This document shows positions 36,033 to 44,682 of a DNA stretch of 64,000 bases, piece after piece; the first letter of the stretch is position 1, and each line of letters begins with the position of its first letter. Under the pieces are notes generated by a model that was given only the letters and a program-made list of their open reading frames with translations, did no database searches and was not told where the DNA came from. The translations under genes were made by a program, and so were the position numbers. Origin of the DNA: Candidatus Amulumruptor caecigallinarius (lineage in GTDB: Bacteria > Bacteroidota > Bacteroidia > Bacteroidales > Muribaculaceae); assembly GCA_944321825.1 (NCBI GenBank), contig CALUMU010000012.1:1-64000 (forward strand). The letters are read 5' to 3'.

Positions 36033-36491
36033 TCATCGGGCAGTGGCGGCGGTCTCATCCGTCGGATCAAATCCTTCTTGCCATAGCAGGTCCATCAAAT
36101 CTTCTTCGTTGGTGGTATAAAATGTTTCGTTGCTGAGTTCCTCGACCACTGTAGGGTCAGACAGGGCTTGCGCAAGCACAGGATAATTGTCAATGGACAT
36201 TGGCCCTTGGGTGCCGGTACCAGTCAGCGAGAATATATGCATCATGCACCATATGCCGGCAAACATGGCTGCCAGATAAACGTAAGGCCTGATGCGCTGC
36301 CATATGCTGCGCGGAGCGATGTTGTCAGCAGCGGATTGACGCTCCCATTCGCGTTCGGGCAGAGAGGCTTCGATGCGCTGAGTCAACGTGTCGAAATATC
36401 CGTCAGGAACTGTCATGCCGTCGCGCCGTCCGATGTTTTCAAGGACAGATGATGACAGGGTCTTATCTGTTGCGGTACCAGGGTGTTTCAT
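36033..36491 (-). CDS. Putative anti-sigma factor (single-pass membrane protein)
   Basis: The 152-residue protein has a soluble N-terminal half (VPDGYFDTLTQRIEASLPERE). One membrane helix lies around 85-103 (PYVYLAAMFAGIWCMMHIF), and an acidic C-terminal tail contains repeated Glu/Asp (NEEDLMDLLWQEGFDPTDE). I recognise no named domain. Its position 68 bp after an ECF sigma gene, and its cytoplasmic-domain/TM/extracytoplasmic layout, suggest it holds the sigma factor at the membrane. This is inference from context. Confidence 0.65.
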   Translation of the reverse strand: MKHPGTATDKTLSSSVLENIGRRDGMTVPDGYFDTLTQRIEASLPEREWERQSAADNIAPRSIWQRIRPYVYLAAMFAGIWCMMHIFSLTGTGTQGPMSIDNYPVLAQALSDPTVVEELSNETFYTTNEEDLMDLLWQEGFDPTDETAATAR

Positions 36492-36559
36492 TGTAGGTCG
36501 GATATATGGAGAGTGACTGATGCTGTTTTTCTATTTTGACTGCGTTGTTTGGTGAAAGT

Positions 36560-37183
36560 TTAATCCGCTTCCGAAAAATGTTGTTCTATTTTTTTCACTG
36601 CCAGATGATAGGATGCTTTAAGTGCGCCGACGGAGGTGCCGAGGATTTCCGACATCTGCTCGTATTTCATATCGTCGAAATACTTCATGTTGAATACCAG
36701 CCGCTGTTTTTCAGGCAGCGTGGCTATGACTTTGCGCAGCTCGAGAGCCAGCTCGTCGCCATCGACATATTTGTCGGCGGCAATCAGGTTGACAATCATC
36801 GATGACTCGTCCTCGATGGATATGTTGCACCGTTTCCGTTCTTTTTCTAAAAAACTGAGGCTTTCGTTGATAGCTATTTTGTAGAGCCATGTCTTAAGTT
36901 TAGCATCGCCCCGGAAGTTCTCGATATTCGACCATGCTTTAAGGAACGTGTTCTGCAGGATGTCGTCGGCATCCTCATGGGTCTGCACCATGCGTCGTAT
37001 CTGCCAGTAGAGCTTTGTGCCGTAGAGCTTGATTACATCGCCAAAAGCTTGTCGGCATGTTAGAGGGTCGCGCAGGCGTGCGATAAGCTCGGGAGTGGCT
37101 TCATCCGCTCCTGCCATCGGCTGGTTTTTGTCTGTTACAGCTCTTTCAGTGTCACCGCATAGTGATGAGTATGTATCTGCCAT
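36560..37183 (-). CDS. ECF-type RNA polymerase sigma factor
   Basis: The 207-residue protein has sigma region 2 (HEDADDILQNTFLKAWSNIENFRGDAKLKTWLYKIA, split here by family landmarks DILQNTFLKAW and TWLYKIAINE). Region 4 has LPEKQRLVFNMKYFDDMKYEQMSEILGTSVGALKASYH. It would direct transcription of a small regulon in response to release from an anti-sigma factor, probably the next gene. The ATG at 37183 is chosen over a TTG two codons upstream. No TAnnTTTG promoter is obvious, which would suit autoregulation. Confidence 0.92.
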   Translation of the reverse strand: MADTYSSLCGDTERAVTDKNQPMAGADEATPELIARLRDPLTCRQAFGDVIKLYGTKLYWQIRRMVQTHEDADDILQNTFLKAWSNIENFRGDAKLKTWLYKIAINESLSFLEKERKRCNISIEDESSMIVNLIAADKYVDGDELALELRKVIATLPEKQRLVFNMKYFDDMKYEQMSEILGTSVGALKASYHLAVKKIEQHFSEAD

Positions 37184-37323
37184 ATTCAAAAGGTAAATTT
37201 ACGACTTTTTTTCAGAGCCTATATGGATTTGGCATTAAAAAAATTTTATAGGTGTGTTTTGTGCGAGATGCCGGTTGGATCATGGGTCTGGTGCGGTCGC
37301 GTGTTTTATGGATGTACAACAAT

Positions 37324-37355
37324 TTTGCTGTAGCTTGTGATAATCGTTACCTTTG
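37324..37355 (+). promoter_or_regulatory. Promoter of the decayed sulfatase gene (TTTG-N20-TACCTTTG)
   Basis: TTTG at 37324-37327 is followed after 20 nt by TACCTTTG at 37348-37355. Transcription would start near 37362. The original translation start is therefore downstream of this point, at 37415 or 37513, not at earlier ATG codons. Confidence 0.8.
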
Positions 37356-37414
37356 TATGTGTGATAATAGTTATCATCGGATATGTAATAGAATAATTTG
37401 TACGACTCTGAATT

Positions 37415-39186
37415 ATGAAACCTTATCGAGCGACGATTGCGGACGATGGTCATATTCTATACTTTGTATTGGCTACACTTCTGGCAGCTGTAGAGATAGA
37501 TTGGATATCGGGATGACTGGTTACATGTCGTATATGTCTCCGCTGGCGGTTGTATATAGTGTGATATGGGGAGGCGTAATAATGCTCCCATTCATATGGT
37601 TGCCATGTAGGCTGAGGTGGATGCAGCTGATAATGTTTTCCGTGCTGGTTATCTTTAATACTGTAAATTGTTTGTATTATCGTAATTTCGGCTGTTTTGT
37701 CCCTTTACGGGCGTTGGGCATGTGGCAGGGCATTAATATATTTACGTTAGAGGCTGCCAGGTCGTCTTTAACGTATGCTGATGTGATTATATGGATAGCG
37801 TTGCTGGCGCAGGTAGTGTTGTACTGTTTGTTGAGACATCCGATCAAGACCCTGCGTTTCGGCAGAAAGTTTACACTCTGTATATCTTTAGGAGTCGGGT
37901 TCACTTTATGCTTGTTGCTGGGATGGCGCTATAAGGCATACCTTGCGCCGCCAGCGGCGTATGCTGATGAATTTAAATCGATTGATTCGTTTGCAGCATT
38001 GACGGGCACAATGTCGGACTTTGACCGTAAGGGGTACTTTGAGATGTACGCACTGCAGCTGGTAGATATGTTGCAAAAGCAGCCGCTATTAACACAAGGT
38101 GAGATTCAAGAGATACGCGAGCTTCTAAAACGCAGTTATGATATCGATGATGTATTTACTGATTCGGTAACAAGTAACAACCGGGGTAAAAATCTCGTTT
38201 TCATAGTGGTGGAATCCCTCAACTCCTCCGCTCTCGGCCACAGTGCCGACGGGGTTAGGATGACACCGGTATTGGATTCTATCATAGCCTCTGATGATGT
38301 GATATGCTTTGACAATATGAGAAGCCAAGCTATGCTCGGAGAGTCAAGTGATGGTCAATTAATATACAATACAGGCATGTACCCGCTTGTCGACCAGATT
38401 ACTCTGTCAGTCGAACGTTGTGGCCCCTACCCGTCGTTATGCCGTGAACTTTCAGACTACTATTCCTTAGAATGTATAGGTGAGGATAAAGATGTATGGT
38501 TTCATGAGGAGTCATCACGGGCATACGGATACCATAAGCTGATTGATAACTTGAGAGTCCATGGCGAGCTTTCTGAAGATGAAGCTATATTGGCAGCTTC
38601 GTTGAGGGAAATCCGAAATATTAAACGGCCATTTTTTGCATTTATAACCACGATTGCCATGCATATGCCATTTGATGAAGACGATGTCATCCCTCGCGAT
38701 TGGACTTTGTCAGACAGGGCATATGGATATGTCAGTAAAACGAGTGTATTCGACCAAGCTCTTGGCCGCTTTATCGCCGGTATTAAAGATGCAGGACTGT
38801 ATGATGATACAGTCATAGTGATAGCATCTGATCATCAAGTGCCTTTAGGATCTGTAATGGATGATGCTATTGACGACGGACGGATTATGCTGATAATCAT
38901 TAATTCTGGATTGCAAGGAAAAGTCGATTCAAGAATAGTAGGCTAGATAGATGTCTATCCTACCGTTTTGGATATAATGGGAGTACGTAATCCCGGCTGG
39001 CCAGGGATGGGGCAGTCGCTAATCCGCTGTGTCCCTGATTTTGCGGTGTACAGGGGTTCTGAGGTATACGGAGGCAATATGTACGATGAGAGAGCTGCCG
39101 AACGCCAAAAGCGTTGTTGGAAGCTCTCTGACCGGATTATAAAAAGCCACAGCCTGACAGACCTGCAGCGTATATATGGTCGATAA
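37415..39186 (+). pseudogene. LTA-synthase/phosphoethanolamine-transferase-like sulfatase, broken
   Basis: The gene encodes a membrane sulfatase-fold enzyme: several N-terminal helices, then FIVVESLNSSALG (metal Glu), SSDGQLIYNTG (nucleophile region), AMHMPF and ASDHQVP (metal Asp-His). An in-frame TAG at 38944-38946 interrupts it. Beyond it the same frame continues with IDVYPTVLDIMGV, the expected next motif, to 39186; a CAG-to-TAG change explains it. Near the start, MKPYRATIADDGHILYFVLA and a hydrophobic helix in another frame end at TGA 37514-37516, overlapping the ATG at 37513 of the main frame, as if one base were lost. The truncated product would lack the last 81 residues. Confidence 0.75.
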
Positions 39187-39226
39187 TGTTATTGCGGCAT
39201 TATAAAATGTGCCGGACAACGCATTG

Positions 39227-40099
39227 CTACAGACGCTCAAGCACGGTTTGTATCAGGTCGCGCACGGCATCCTTGTAGTTGGGGTTGGCGTTGTTGTTAT
39301 AGCGGTTGGCTATAATGGAGCATACCGTCATGGCTTTGTGTCCTAATAGTTTGCCGAGACCTTGCAGAGGTGCGCTTTCCATTTCGTAGTTTGTGATCTT
39401 GCGGCCTCCGTATCTGAATGCTTCGATGCGCTTGTTAAGGTCGGGGTTGGCCAATGGGAGGCGCAGCTCTCGTCCTTGAGGACCGTAGAATCCCACTGCT
39501 GAGATAGTATTGCCTCGCACCATGTCGTCCCGTCCGATGCGCTCCACTAATTCGGCATCGGCATCTACGATATACGGTTTTGCCCAAAGAGGATTCCATC
39601 CTACGCTGTCGCAGAAAGCACGTTCCATTGCGAGGTCGGCTACTTCATCTCGGCCGGCATAATAGTTGAGTACGCCGTCAAATCCGAGCGATTTTGTGGC
39701 TATCACAGGGGTGCCGATGGTAAGCTCAGGCTGGAGAGCTCCGGAAGTGCCTATGCGCACCATGGTCAGCACCCGTTTGATGTCTTTGACTTCGCGGGTC
39801 GTAAAATCGATATTGGCTAAAACATCAAGTTCGTTGATTACTATGTCTATGTTGTCGGGTCCAATGCCGTGGCTCAGACACATGATGGGTTTCCCTTTAT
39901 ACGTGCCGCCGATGGTTCGGAACTCTCGTGACTGCACATCGAAATCGCGAGTGTCGAAAAATGAAGCCACCAGCTCCACTCTGGCAGGGTCGCCGACGAG
40001 TATGATGTTGTCGGTAAGTTGGTCCGGGCGTAAATGAAGGTGGAATATTGAACCGTCATCGTTGATTATCATCTCGCTCGGTGGGATTATTTTTTTCAT
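39227..40099 (-). CDS. Nucleoside (uridine) phosphorylase
   Basis: The 290-residue protein belongs to the PNP/UDP family. It has LVGDPARVELVASFF, a phosphate-site region with SHGIGPDNIDIV, RIGTSGALQPELTIGT, and NYEMESAPLQGLG with the ribose-binding Glu-Met-Glu. It cleaves nucleosides with phosphate to ribose-1-phosphate and free base in the cytosol. The similarity to uridine phosphorylase-like Bacteroidota proteins is clear, but purine versus pyrimidine preference cannot be read from the sequence. Confidence 0.9.
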   Translation of the reverse strand: MKKIIPPSEMIINDDGSIFHLHLRPDQLTDNIILVGDPARVELVASFFDTRDFDVQSREFRTIGGTYKGKPIMCLSHGIGPDNIDIVINELDVLANIDFTTREVKDIKRVLTMVRIGTSGALQPELTIGTPVIATKSLGFDGVLNYYAGRDEVADLAMERAFCDSVGWNPLWAKPYIVDADAELVERIGRDDMVRGNTISAVGFYGPQGRELRLPLANPDLNKRIEAFRYGGRKITNYEMESAPLQGLGKLLGHKAMTVCSIIANRYNNNANPNYKDAVRDLIQTVLERL

Positions 40100-40173
40100 G
40101 GCGTATGTAATTTTTTAGATTGTGGAAATGCGTTAAACAATGCACAATTTAGCGATTTATAAGGAAAAATGCT

Positions 40174-40211
40174 AATTTACCGTTCCATTGGGCGATTTTT
40201 TACGGTAAATT
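40174..40211 (-). terminator. Terminator of dprA
   Basis: Stem AATTTACCGT (40174-40183) pairs perfectly with ACGGTAAATT (40202-40211) around an 18-nt loop. In the direction of transcription it is followed by AGCATTTTTCC. It lies 16 bp after the dprA stop. Confidence 0.7.
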
Positions 40212-40227
40212 TATCATTGATTATTTA

Positions 40228-41337
40228 TCATGCTAACCTGTAGCGCGACCCCGGATAGCATATGAGGATGCCTTTAAATTCCATGTCGATTAAGAGCGAC
40301 ATGGTCTTGGAGATGGAGAAGCCGCAGGTTATGGCTATTTGATTCGTGGTGGCTTCGCTGCATTCGGTGAGGAGGTCGACCACCGCCTGTTCGTCTTCGT
40401 CAAGGATGAGCGGGAGAGGGTTTTGGTGGGCTTCCGATGTCTGTTCCATGGGCCAGCCGAGCGTATAGGCTACGTCTTCGGCTGATGTGACTAACGATGC
40501 GCTATTGTTGCGTATCAGGCGGTTACAGCCTGCGCTATAGTTGTCGGATGTGCGTCCGGGAAGTGCCATTACCTCGCGGCAATAGGCCGATGCTATGGAT
40601 GCCGTGACCATGGCTCCGCCTTTGACTGCGCTTTCAGCTACTACCGTACCGTCGCTAAGGCCTGCGACTATGCGGTTGCGTGCCAGAAAGTTCCCCCGAT
40701 GCACCGTGGCATCGCTGGTGTATTCGGTAAGCAGCATACCTCCATGGTCTATGATGGCGGCAGCATCGCGGCGGTGGGCGGCAGGATATATGGTTTTGAG
40801 CCCGTGGGCCAGTATGGCTACGGTGGGCGACGATGACTTGAGGGCGGCACGATGGGCGGCAATGTCTATGCCGAAAGCGAGCCCGCTTGTAATCATCGGT
40901 TTGGCTGGCAGAGATTCGGCAAGCGTGGATACAAGTTTCTGCGTGAAATCTATGCCATAGGGGGTGGCGTGCCTTGTCCCCACTATGCTTAGTGCAAACT
41001 TGTTGTCGAGGTCGCATTGCCCCAGTCCGTACAGCATGAGCGGGGCATCCTCGCATTCCATCAGCCGCTGCGGATAATGACTGTCTTGAAAATAAAAGAG
41101 TCTGATATCGTGTGCTTCCACGAAACGCAGTTCGGCTTCGGCTTTCCTCAGCAGTCCGTCGCGGTATTCGCGCGATATGATTTTAGATGTCAGCCTGAGC
41201 ATGGCTCCGAGGTAATCGGATGGCAGGCTGAAAAACTGCTCTTCAGAGCCGACAATATCAAGAATCCTGCGCCCGGAGGTGATGTTGACCCCGGTCAGCA
41301 TAGAGAATGCTATCTTATATAATGGCTCTGTCGGCAT
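40228..41337 (-). CDS. dprA: DNA-processing protein DprA
   Basis: The 369-residue protein has the DprA Rossmann-like core (about 80-290) with IVGTRHATPYG, ITSGLAFGIDIAAHRAAL, LAHGLKTIYPAAHR and GTVVAESAVKGGAMVTA. An N-terminal SAM-like helical region and a C-terminal winged-helix domain (VDLLTECSEATTNQIAITCG) complete it. DprA binds incoming single-stranded DNA and loads RecA during transformation. It follows a thioesterase gene by 44 bp. With comEC elsewhere in the window, at least two competence-type genes are intact. Confidence 0.95.
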   Translation of the reverse strand: MPTEPLYKIAFSMLTGVNITSGRRILDIVGSEEQFFSLPSDYLGAMLRLTSKIISREYRDGLLRKAEAELRFVEAHDIRLFYFQDSHYPQRLMECEDAPLMLYGLGQCDLDNKFALSIVGTRHATPYGIDFTQKLVSTLAESLPAKPMITSGLAFGIDIAAHRAALKSSSPTVAILAHGLKTIYPAAHRRDAAAIIDHGGMLLTEYTSDATVHRGNFLARNRIVAGLSDGTVVAESAVKGGAMVTASIASAYCREVMALPGRTSDNYSAGCNRLIRNNSASLVTSAEDVAYTLGWPMEQTSEAHQNPLPLILDEDEQAVVDLLTECSEATTNQIAITCGFSISKTMSLLIDMEFKGILICYPGSRYRLA

Positions 41338-41381
41338 GGTTATGTATCAAATAAAGTGCAGCAGTCGCGAATTAAGCTTGG

Positions 41382-41810
41382 TCAACTGATGATGTCCTTG
41401 AACGCTTCGGCCAATTCGTCGCCTCGGGTAAGTCGCCCGTTGGCGGTGCAAACGATGGTAACATCGGCCTTTACTATCGGCAGCATGTCGGGCAGACGGT
41501 AGATATGCTGTGTGAATACGAACCTTGCACCTTGGCGATGGAGATTTATGCAGCTGACAAACCTGTCGGCCAGTCCTAATGAGTGCAGGTACTCTATCTC
41601 TATTTTGCGGACTACTGCAATCAGACCGGCTTCGCTCATCTCGCGGAATGAGAGTCCGTGTTCTTCGCAGCATAAATGGCGCGTATGTTCGAGATAGTGC
41701 AGGTAGTTGGCGTTGTTGACTATGCCTTGCGAATCTACTTCGTAATCACGCACCTTAAATTCAAGGCAGTAGGTATAGTCTGACAATTTGGGATGTTGGT
41801 TGACTGACAT
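41382..41810 (-). CDS. Acyl-CoA thioesterase, 4HBT/YbgC family
   Basis: The 142-residue protein has a single hot-dog fold with the 4HBT active-site motif DSQGIVNNANYLHYLEHTR, containing the catalytic Asp. GLADRFVSCINLHRQGARFVF follows. Members hydrolyse short or medium acyl-CoAs or act in Tol-Pal-linked lipid metabolism; the substrate is unknown. It lies just downstream of the acyl-CoA dehydrogenase/Etf operon, but a GC-rich hairpin separates them. Confidence 0.9.
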   Translation of the reverse strand: MSVNQHPKLSDYTYCLEFKVRDYEVDSQGIVNNANYLHYLEHTRHLCCEEHGLSFREMSEAGLIAVVRKIEIEYLHSLGLADRFVSCINLHRQGARFVFTQHIYRLPDMLPIVKADVTIVCTANGRLTRGDELAEAFKDIIS

Positions 41811-41829
41811 GCTACGTGTTAATAAATCA

Positions 41830-41876
41830 GCCCGCGCCTACAGTCTCCAGCCGATAGCGGAGGGGCAAGCGCGGGC
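41830..41876 (-). terminator. Terminator of the acyl-CoA dehydrogenase/Etf operon
   Basis: Stem GCCCGCGC (41830-41837) pairs with GCGCGGGC (41869-41876), with an inner CTCC/GGAG stem. It lies 40 bp after the dehydrogenase stop. The T-tract is weak (TGATTTATT). Confidence 0.6.
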
Positions 41877-41915
41877 ATGGTATCAGTGTGCAGTAACTGT
41901 TAGATCGGAGACCAG

Positions 41916-43616
41916 TTACTCTTTGTAAGCGGCGATTTGTTCGGGAACGAAGCTGTTGATAAAGCTGCTGTGTTTTGCTATTTCGGCCTGAGCCATCTTG
42001 TTGTAGACTTCGGCTGACTTGGTGAACGATTCTGTGCGGTTGGCATCGAGTACCAGCAGGTAGCCCATCACGATGTTGCCGGCCATTTCTACCAGACGGC
42101 GGGCCATGAGGTCGTTGTATGCCTGGTCTTTGACCGAAGTAACCTTCTCGACAGCCTCGGCATAAGCCTTGGTCATCTCCTTGAGGTTGTCTTTGAGATT
42201 CTGGAGTTCGGGACGTACTTCCTGGGCTTCGTATGATTCGATAAGGCTCATGTATGTGCCGGTGGTGACGTGGCGGATAGCTGCTACGACCTGAAGCTGG
42301 GTGGTACCCTCATAGATGGAGATGATGCGTGCGTCACGGTAGAGGCGTTCGCAAGCATAGTCTTTCATGAAGCCCGAACCGCCGTGAACCTGGATGCAGT
42401 CATAAGCATTCTGGTTGCAGTATTCGCTGCCCATACCTTTGGCAAGGGGTGTGCAAGCATCGGCCAGACGGCTGTAGTGCTTCATCTCCTTGCGTTCCTC
42501 GGGGGTGAGGCTGCGCTCTTTGGCGATATCCTCGTAGAGCTTGTACATATCTACGAAGCGTGAGGTTTCGTAGAGAAGCGATCGGGAAGCGTCAAGCTTG
42601 GCTTTCATGACTGCAATCATCTCGAATACAGCCGGGAACTCGATGATAGCTTTGCCAAACTGCTTGCGGTCCTTGGCATAAGAAAGGGCTTCGCGGTAGG
42701 CGAGTTCGCTTACGCCTACCGACTGAGCGGCGATGCCGAGACGGGCACCGTTCATAAGTGCCATCACATACTTGATGAGACCGAGGCGGCGGCTACCGCA
42801 AAGTACAGCCTTGGCGTTTTTGTAGACAAGCTCGCAAGTAGGACTGCCCTTGATACCGAGCTTGTTTTCGATGCGGCGTACTGTAACTCCGCCGTCGCGC
42901 TTGTCGTAGATGAACATCGACAGACCACGACCGTCCTTGGTGCCTTCCTCGCTGCGGGCGAGTACGAGGTGGATGTCGCTGTCACCATTGGTGATGAAAC
43001 GCTTTACGCCGTTAAGACGCCATGTGCCGTCGGGCTGCTCGGTGGCTTTGAGCATCACGCTCTGCAGGTCGGAACCGGCATCGGGTTCGGTAAGATCCAT
43101 CGACATGGTCTCTCCGGCGCATACACGGGGGATGTATTTCTGTTTCTGTTCTTCGTCGGCAAATTCATATATTGTTTCGGCGCAATCCTGCAGACCCCAC
43201 AGGTTTTCAAAACCTGTGTCGGCACGGCTGACGATGTCGGCAGCCATGATATAGGGGGTGATGGGGAAGTTGAGGCCACCGAAACGGCGCGGCATTGACA
43301 TGCCCATGAGTCCGGCTTTGCGGACGGCATCCAGATTGACTTTGGTACCGTCGGCATATTCTACATGCCCGTCCACTACCTTGGGCCCCTGGTGGTCTAC
43401 ATCCTCGGCGTTGGGGGCGATGATGTCGCCGCAGATTTCACCAACGATGTCGAGCACACGCTCGTAGTTGTCCATGGCATCCTCAAAGTCGAGGGGAGCG
43501 TAGTCATATTTCTGGGCATCTGTGTAGTCACGCTCCTTGAGCGCGACAATCTTCTCCATCAGTGGATGTGTCAGATGATGCTTGAGATCGGGATTGTCTG
43601 TATAGAAATTAGCCAT
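41916..43616 (-). CDS. Acyl-CoA dehydrogenase
   Basis: The 566-residue flavoprotein is longer than ordinary acyl-CoA dehydrogenases (about 380), with a C-terminal extension of about 150 residues. FAD/substrate motifs include MSMDLTEPDAGSDLQSV, GVKRFITNGDSD and a catalytic Glu in IYEGTTQLQ. The gene directly follows etfA and etfB, so electrons from the acyl-CoA pass to this Etf. The chain-length specificity is not readable. Together they could oxidise acyl-CoAs or, in reverse, reduce enoyl-CoA in an anaerobe. Confidence 0.93.
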   Translation of the reverse strand: MANFYTDNPDLKHHLTHPLMEKIVALKERDYTDAQKYDYAPLDFEDAMDNYERVLDIVGEICGDIIAPNAEDVDHQGPKVVDGHVEYADGTKVNLDAVRKAGLMGMSMPRRFGGLNFPITPYIMAADIVSRADTGFENLWGLQDCAETIYEFADEEQKQKYIPRVCAGETMSMDLTEPDAGSDLQSVMLKATEQPDGTWRLNGVKRFITNGDSDIHLVLARSEEGTKDGRGLSMFIYDKRDGGVTVRRIENKLGIKGSPTCELVYKNAKAVLCGSRRLGLIKYVMALMNGARLGIAAQSVGVSELAYREALSYAKDRKQFGKAIIEFPAVFEMIAVMKAKLDASRSLLYETSRFVDMYKLYEDIAKERSLTPEERKEMKHYSRLADACTPLAKGMGSEYCNQNAYDCIQVHGGSGFMKDYACERLYRDARIISIYEGTTQLQVVAAIRHVTTGTYMSLIESYEAQEVRPELQNLKDNLKEMTKAYAEAVEKVTSVKDQAYNDLMARRLVEMAGNIVMGYLLVLDANRTESFTKSAEVYNKMAQAEIAKHSSFINSFVPEQIAAYKE

Positions 43617-43625
43617 GGCTAATGA

Positions 43626-44654
43626 TTATTTGGAGTTTTTCTTGTAATACTTAATGAGTTTGGGCACGACATCCTCCATGTCGCCGGTGATTACGTAGTC
43701 GGCTATGGTATTGATAGGAGCCTCGGGGTCATTATTGATCGAGATTATGATAGAGCTCTCCTGCATACCTGCGATGTGCTGTATCTGGCCTGATATGCCG
43801 CATGCGATGTAGAGCTTGGGACGGACAGTGACACCGGTCTGGCCGATCTGACGTGCATGTTCTGCAAATCCGGCATCCACAGCGGCACGTGAAGCGCCTA
43901 CTTCTGCGCCGAGAGTGTCGGCGAGTTCGTGAAGCAGCTGGAAGTTCTCTTTAGAGCCTACGCCGTAGCCGCCAGCGACGATGATGGGCGAGTTCTTGAT
44001 GTTGATTTTCGACTTCTCGATGTGGCGGTCGATGATTTCCACAGCGAAGTCTGCGTCCGATACATACTTGTTGGGGTCGAGGTCGATGACTTCTCCCTTG
44101 TGGTTGGGGTCAAGTATCTCTTTTTTCATCACGCCCTCGCGCACGGTGGCCATCTGCGGACGGCAGTCGGGATTGACGATTGTTGCCACGATGTTGCCGC
44201 CGAATGCCGGACGAATCTGGTAGAGCAGGTCGGTATATTCCTTGCCTGTCTTGGGATCCTTGTGGGGACCGATTTCAAGCGATGTACAGTCAGCTGTCAG
44301 ACCGCTGTGGAGGCATGACGACACGCGGGGACCGAGGTCGCGGCCTATGCATGTGGCACCCATCAGGCATATCTGGGGCTCTATCTCTTTGAAGAGCTGG
44401 ATGAGTACTGCTGCATGAGGGTTGCTTATGTAAGGGAAAAGACGCTTGTCTTCCACCTTGTATACCACATCGGCACCATAAGGGAATATCTGGTCCTCTA
44501 TCCCGTCGAGCTTGTCTCCGATTACGAGAGCCTCAAGTTTGACACCGAGTTTCTTGGCGAGTTCGCGTCCTTTGGTGAGGAGTTCCAAGCTGACATCGGC
44601 CACTTTGCCCTCATCAAACTCGCAATATACTATTAAGTTGTTTTTGTCTGTCAT
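43626..44654 (-). CDS. etfA: Electron transfer flavoprotein subunit alpha
   Basis: The 342-residue protein has the Etf alpha/beta N-terminal domain and the C-terminal FAD-binding domain: VAGGYGVGSKENF, GASRAAVDAGFAEHARQIGQTGVTVRP, YIACGISGQIQHIAGM and INNDPEAPINTIADY. The ATG at 44654 is chosen because the reading 17 codons further upstream runs into the etfB stop. It lies 28 bp downstream of etfB. Confidence 0.96.
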   Translation of the reverse strand: MTDKNNLIVYCEFDEGKVADVSLELLTKGRELAKKLGVKLEALVIGDKLDGIEDQIFPYGADVVYKVEDKRLFPYISNPHAAVLIQLFKEIEPQICLMGATCIGRDLGPRVSSCLHSGLTADCTSLEIGPHKDPKTGKEYTDLLYQIRPAFGGNIVATIVNPDCRPQMATVREGVMKKEILDPNHKGEVIDLDPNKYVSDADFAVEIIDRHIEKSKINIKNSPIIVAGGYGVGSKENFQLLHELADTLGAEVGASRAAVDAGFAEHARQIGQTGVTVRPKLYIACGISGQIQHIAGMQESSIIISINNDPEAPINTIADYVITGDMEDVVPKLIKYYKKNSK

Positions 44655-44682
44655 GATGCTAATAGTCAAATGGGGATTATGA

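Noticed and set aside
37252-37512. 5' extension of the sulfatase frame upstream of ATG 37513
   Set aside because: It would start before the mapped consensus promoter, and its translation is rich in Cys and Arg with no hydrophobic helices.
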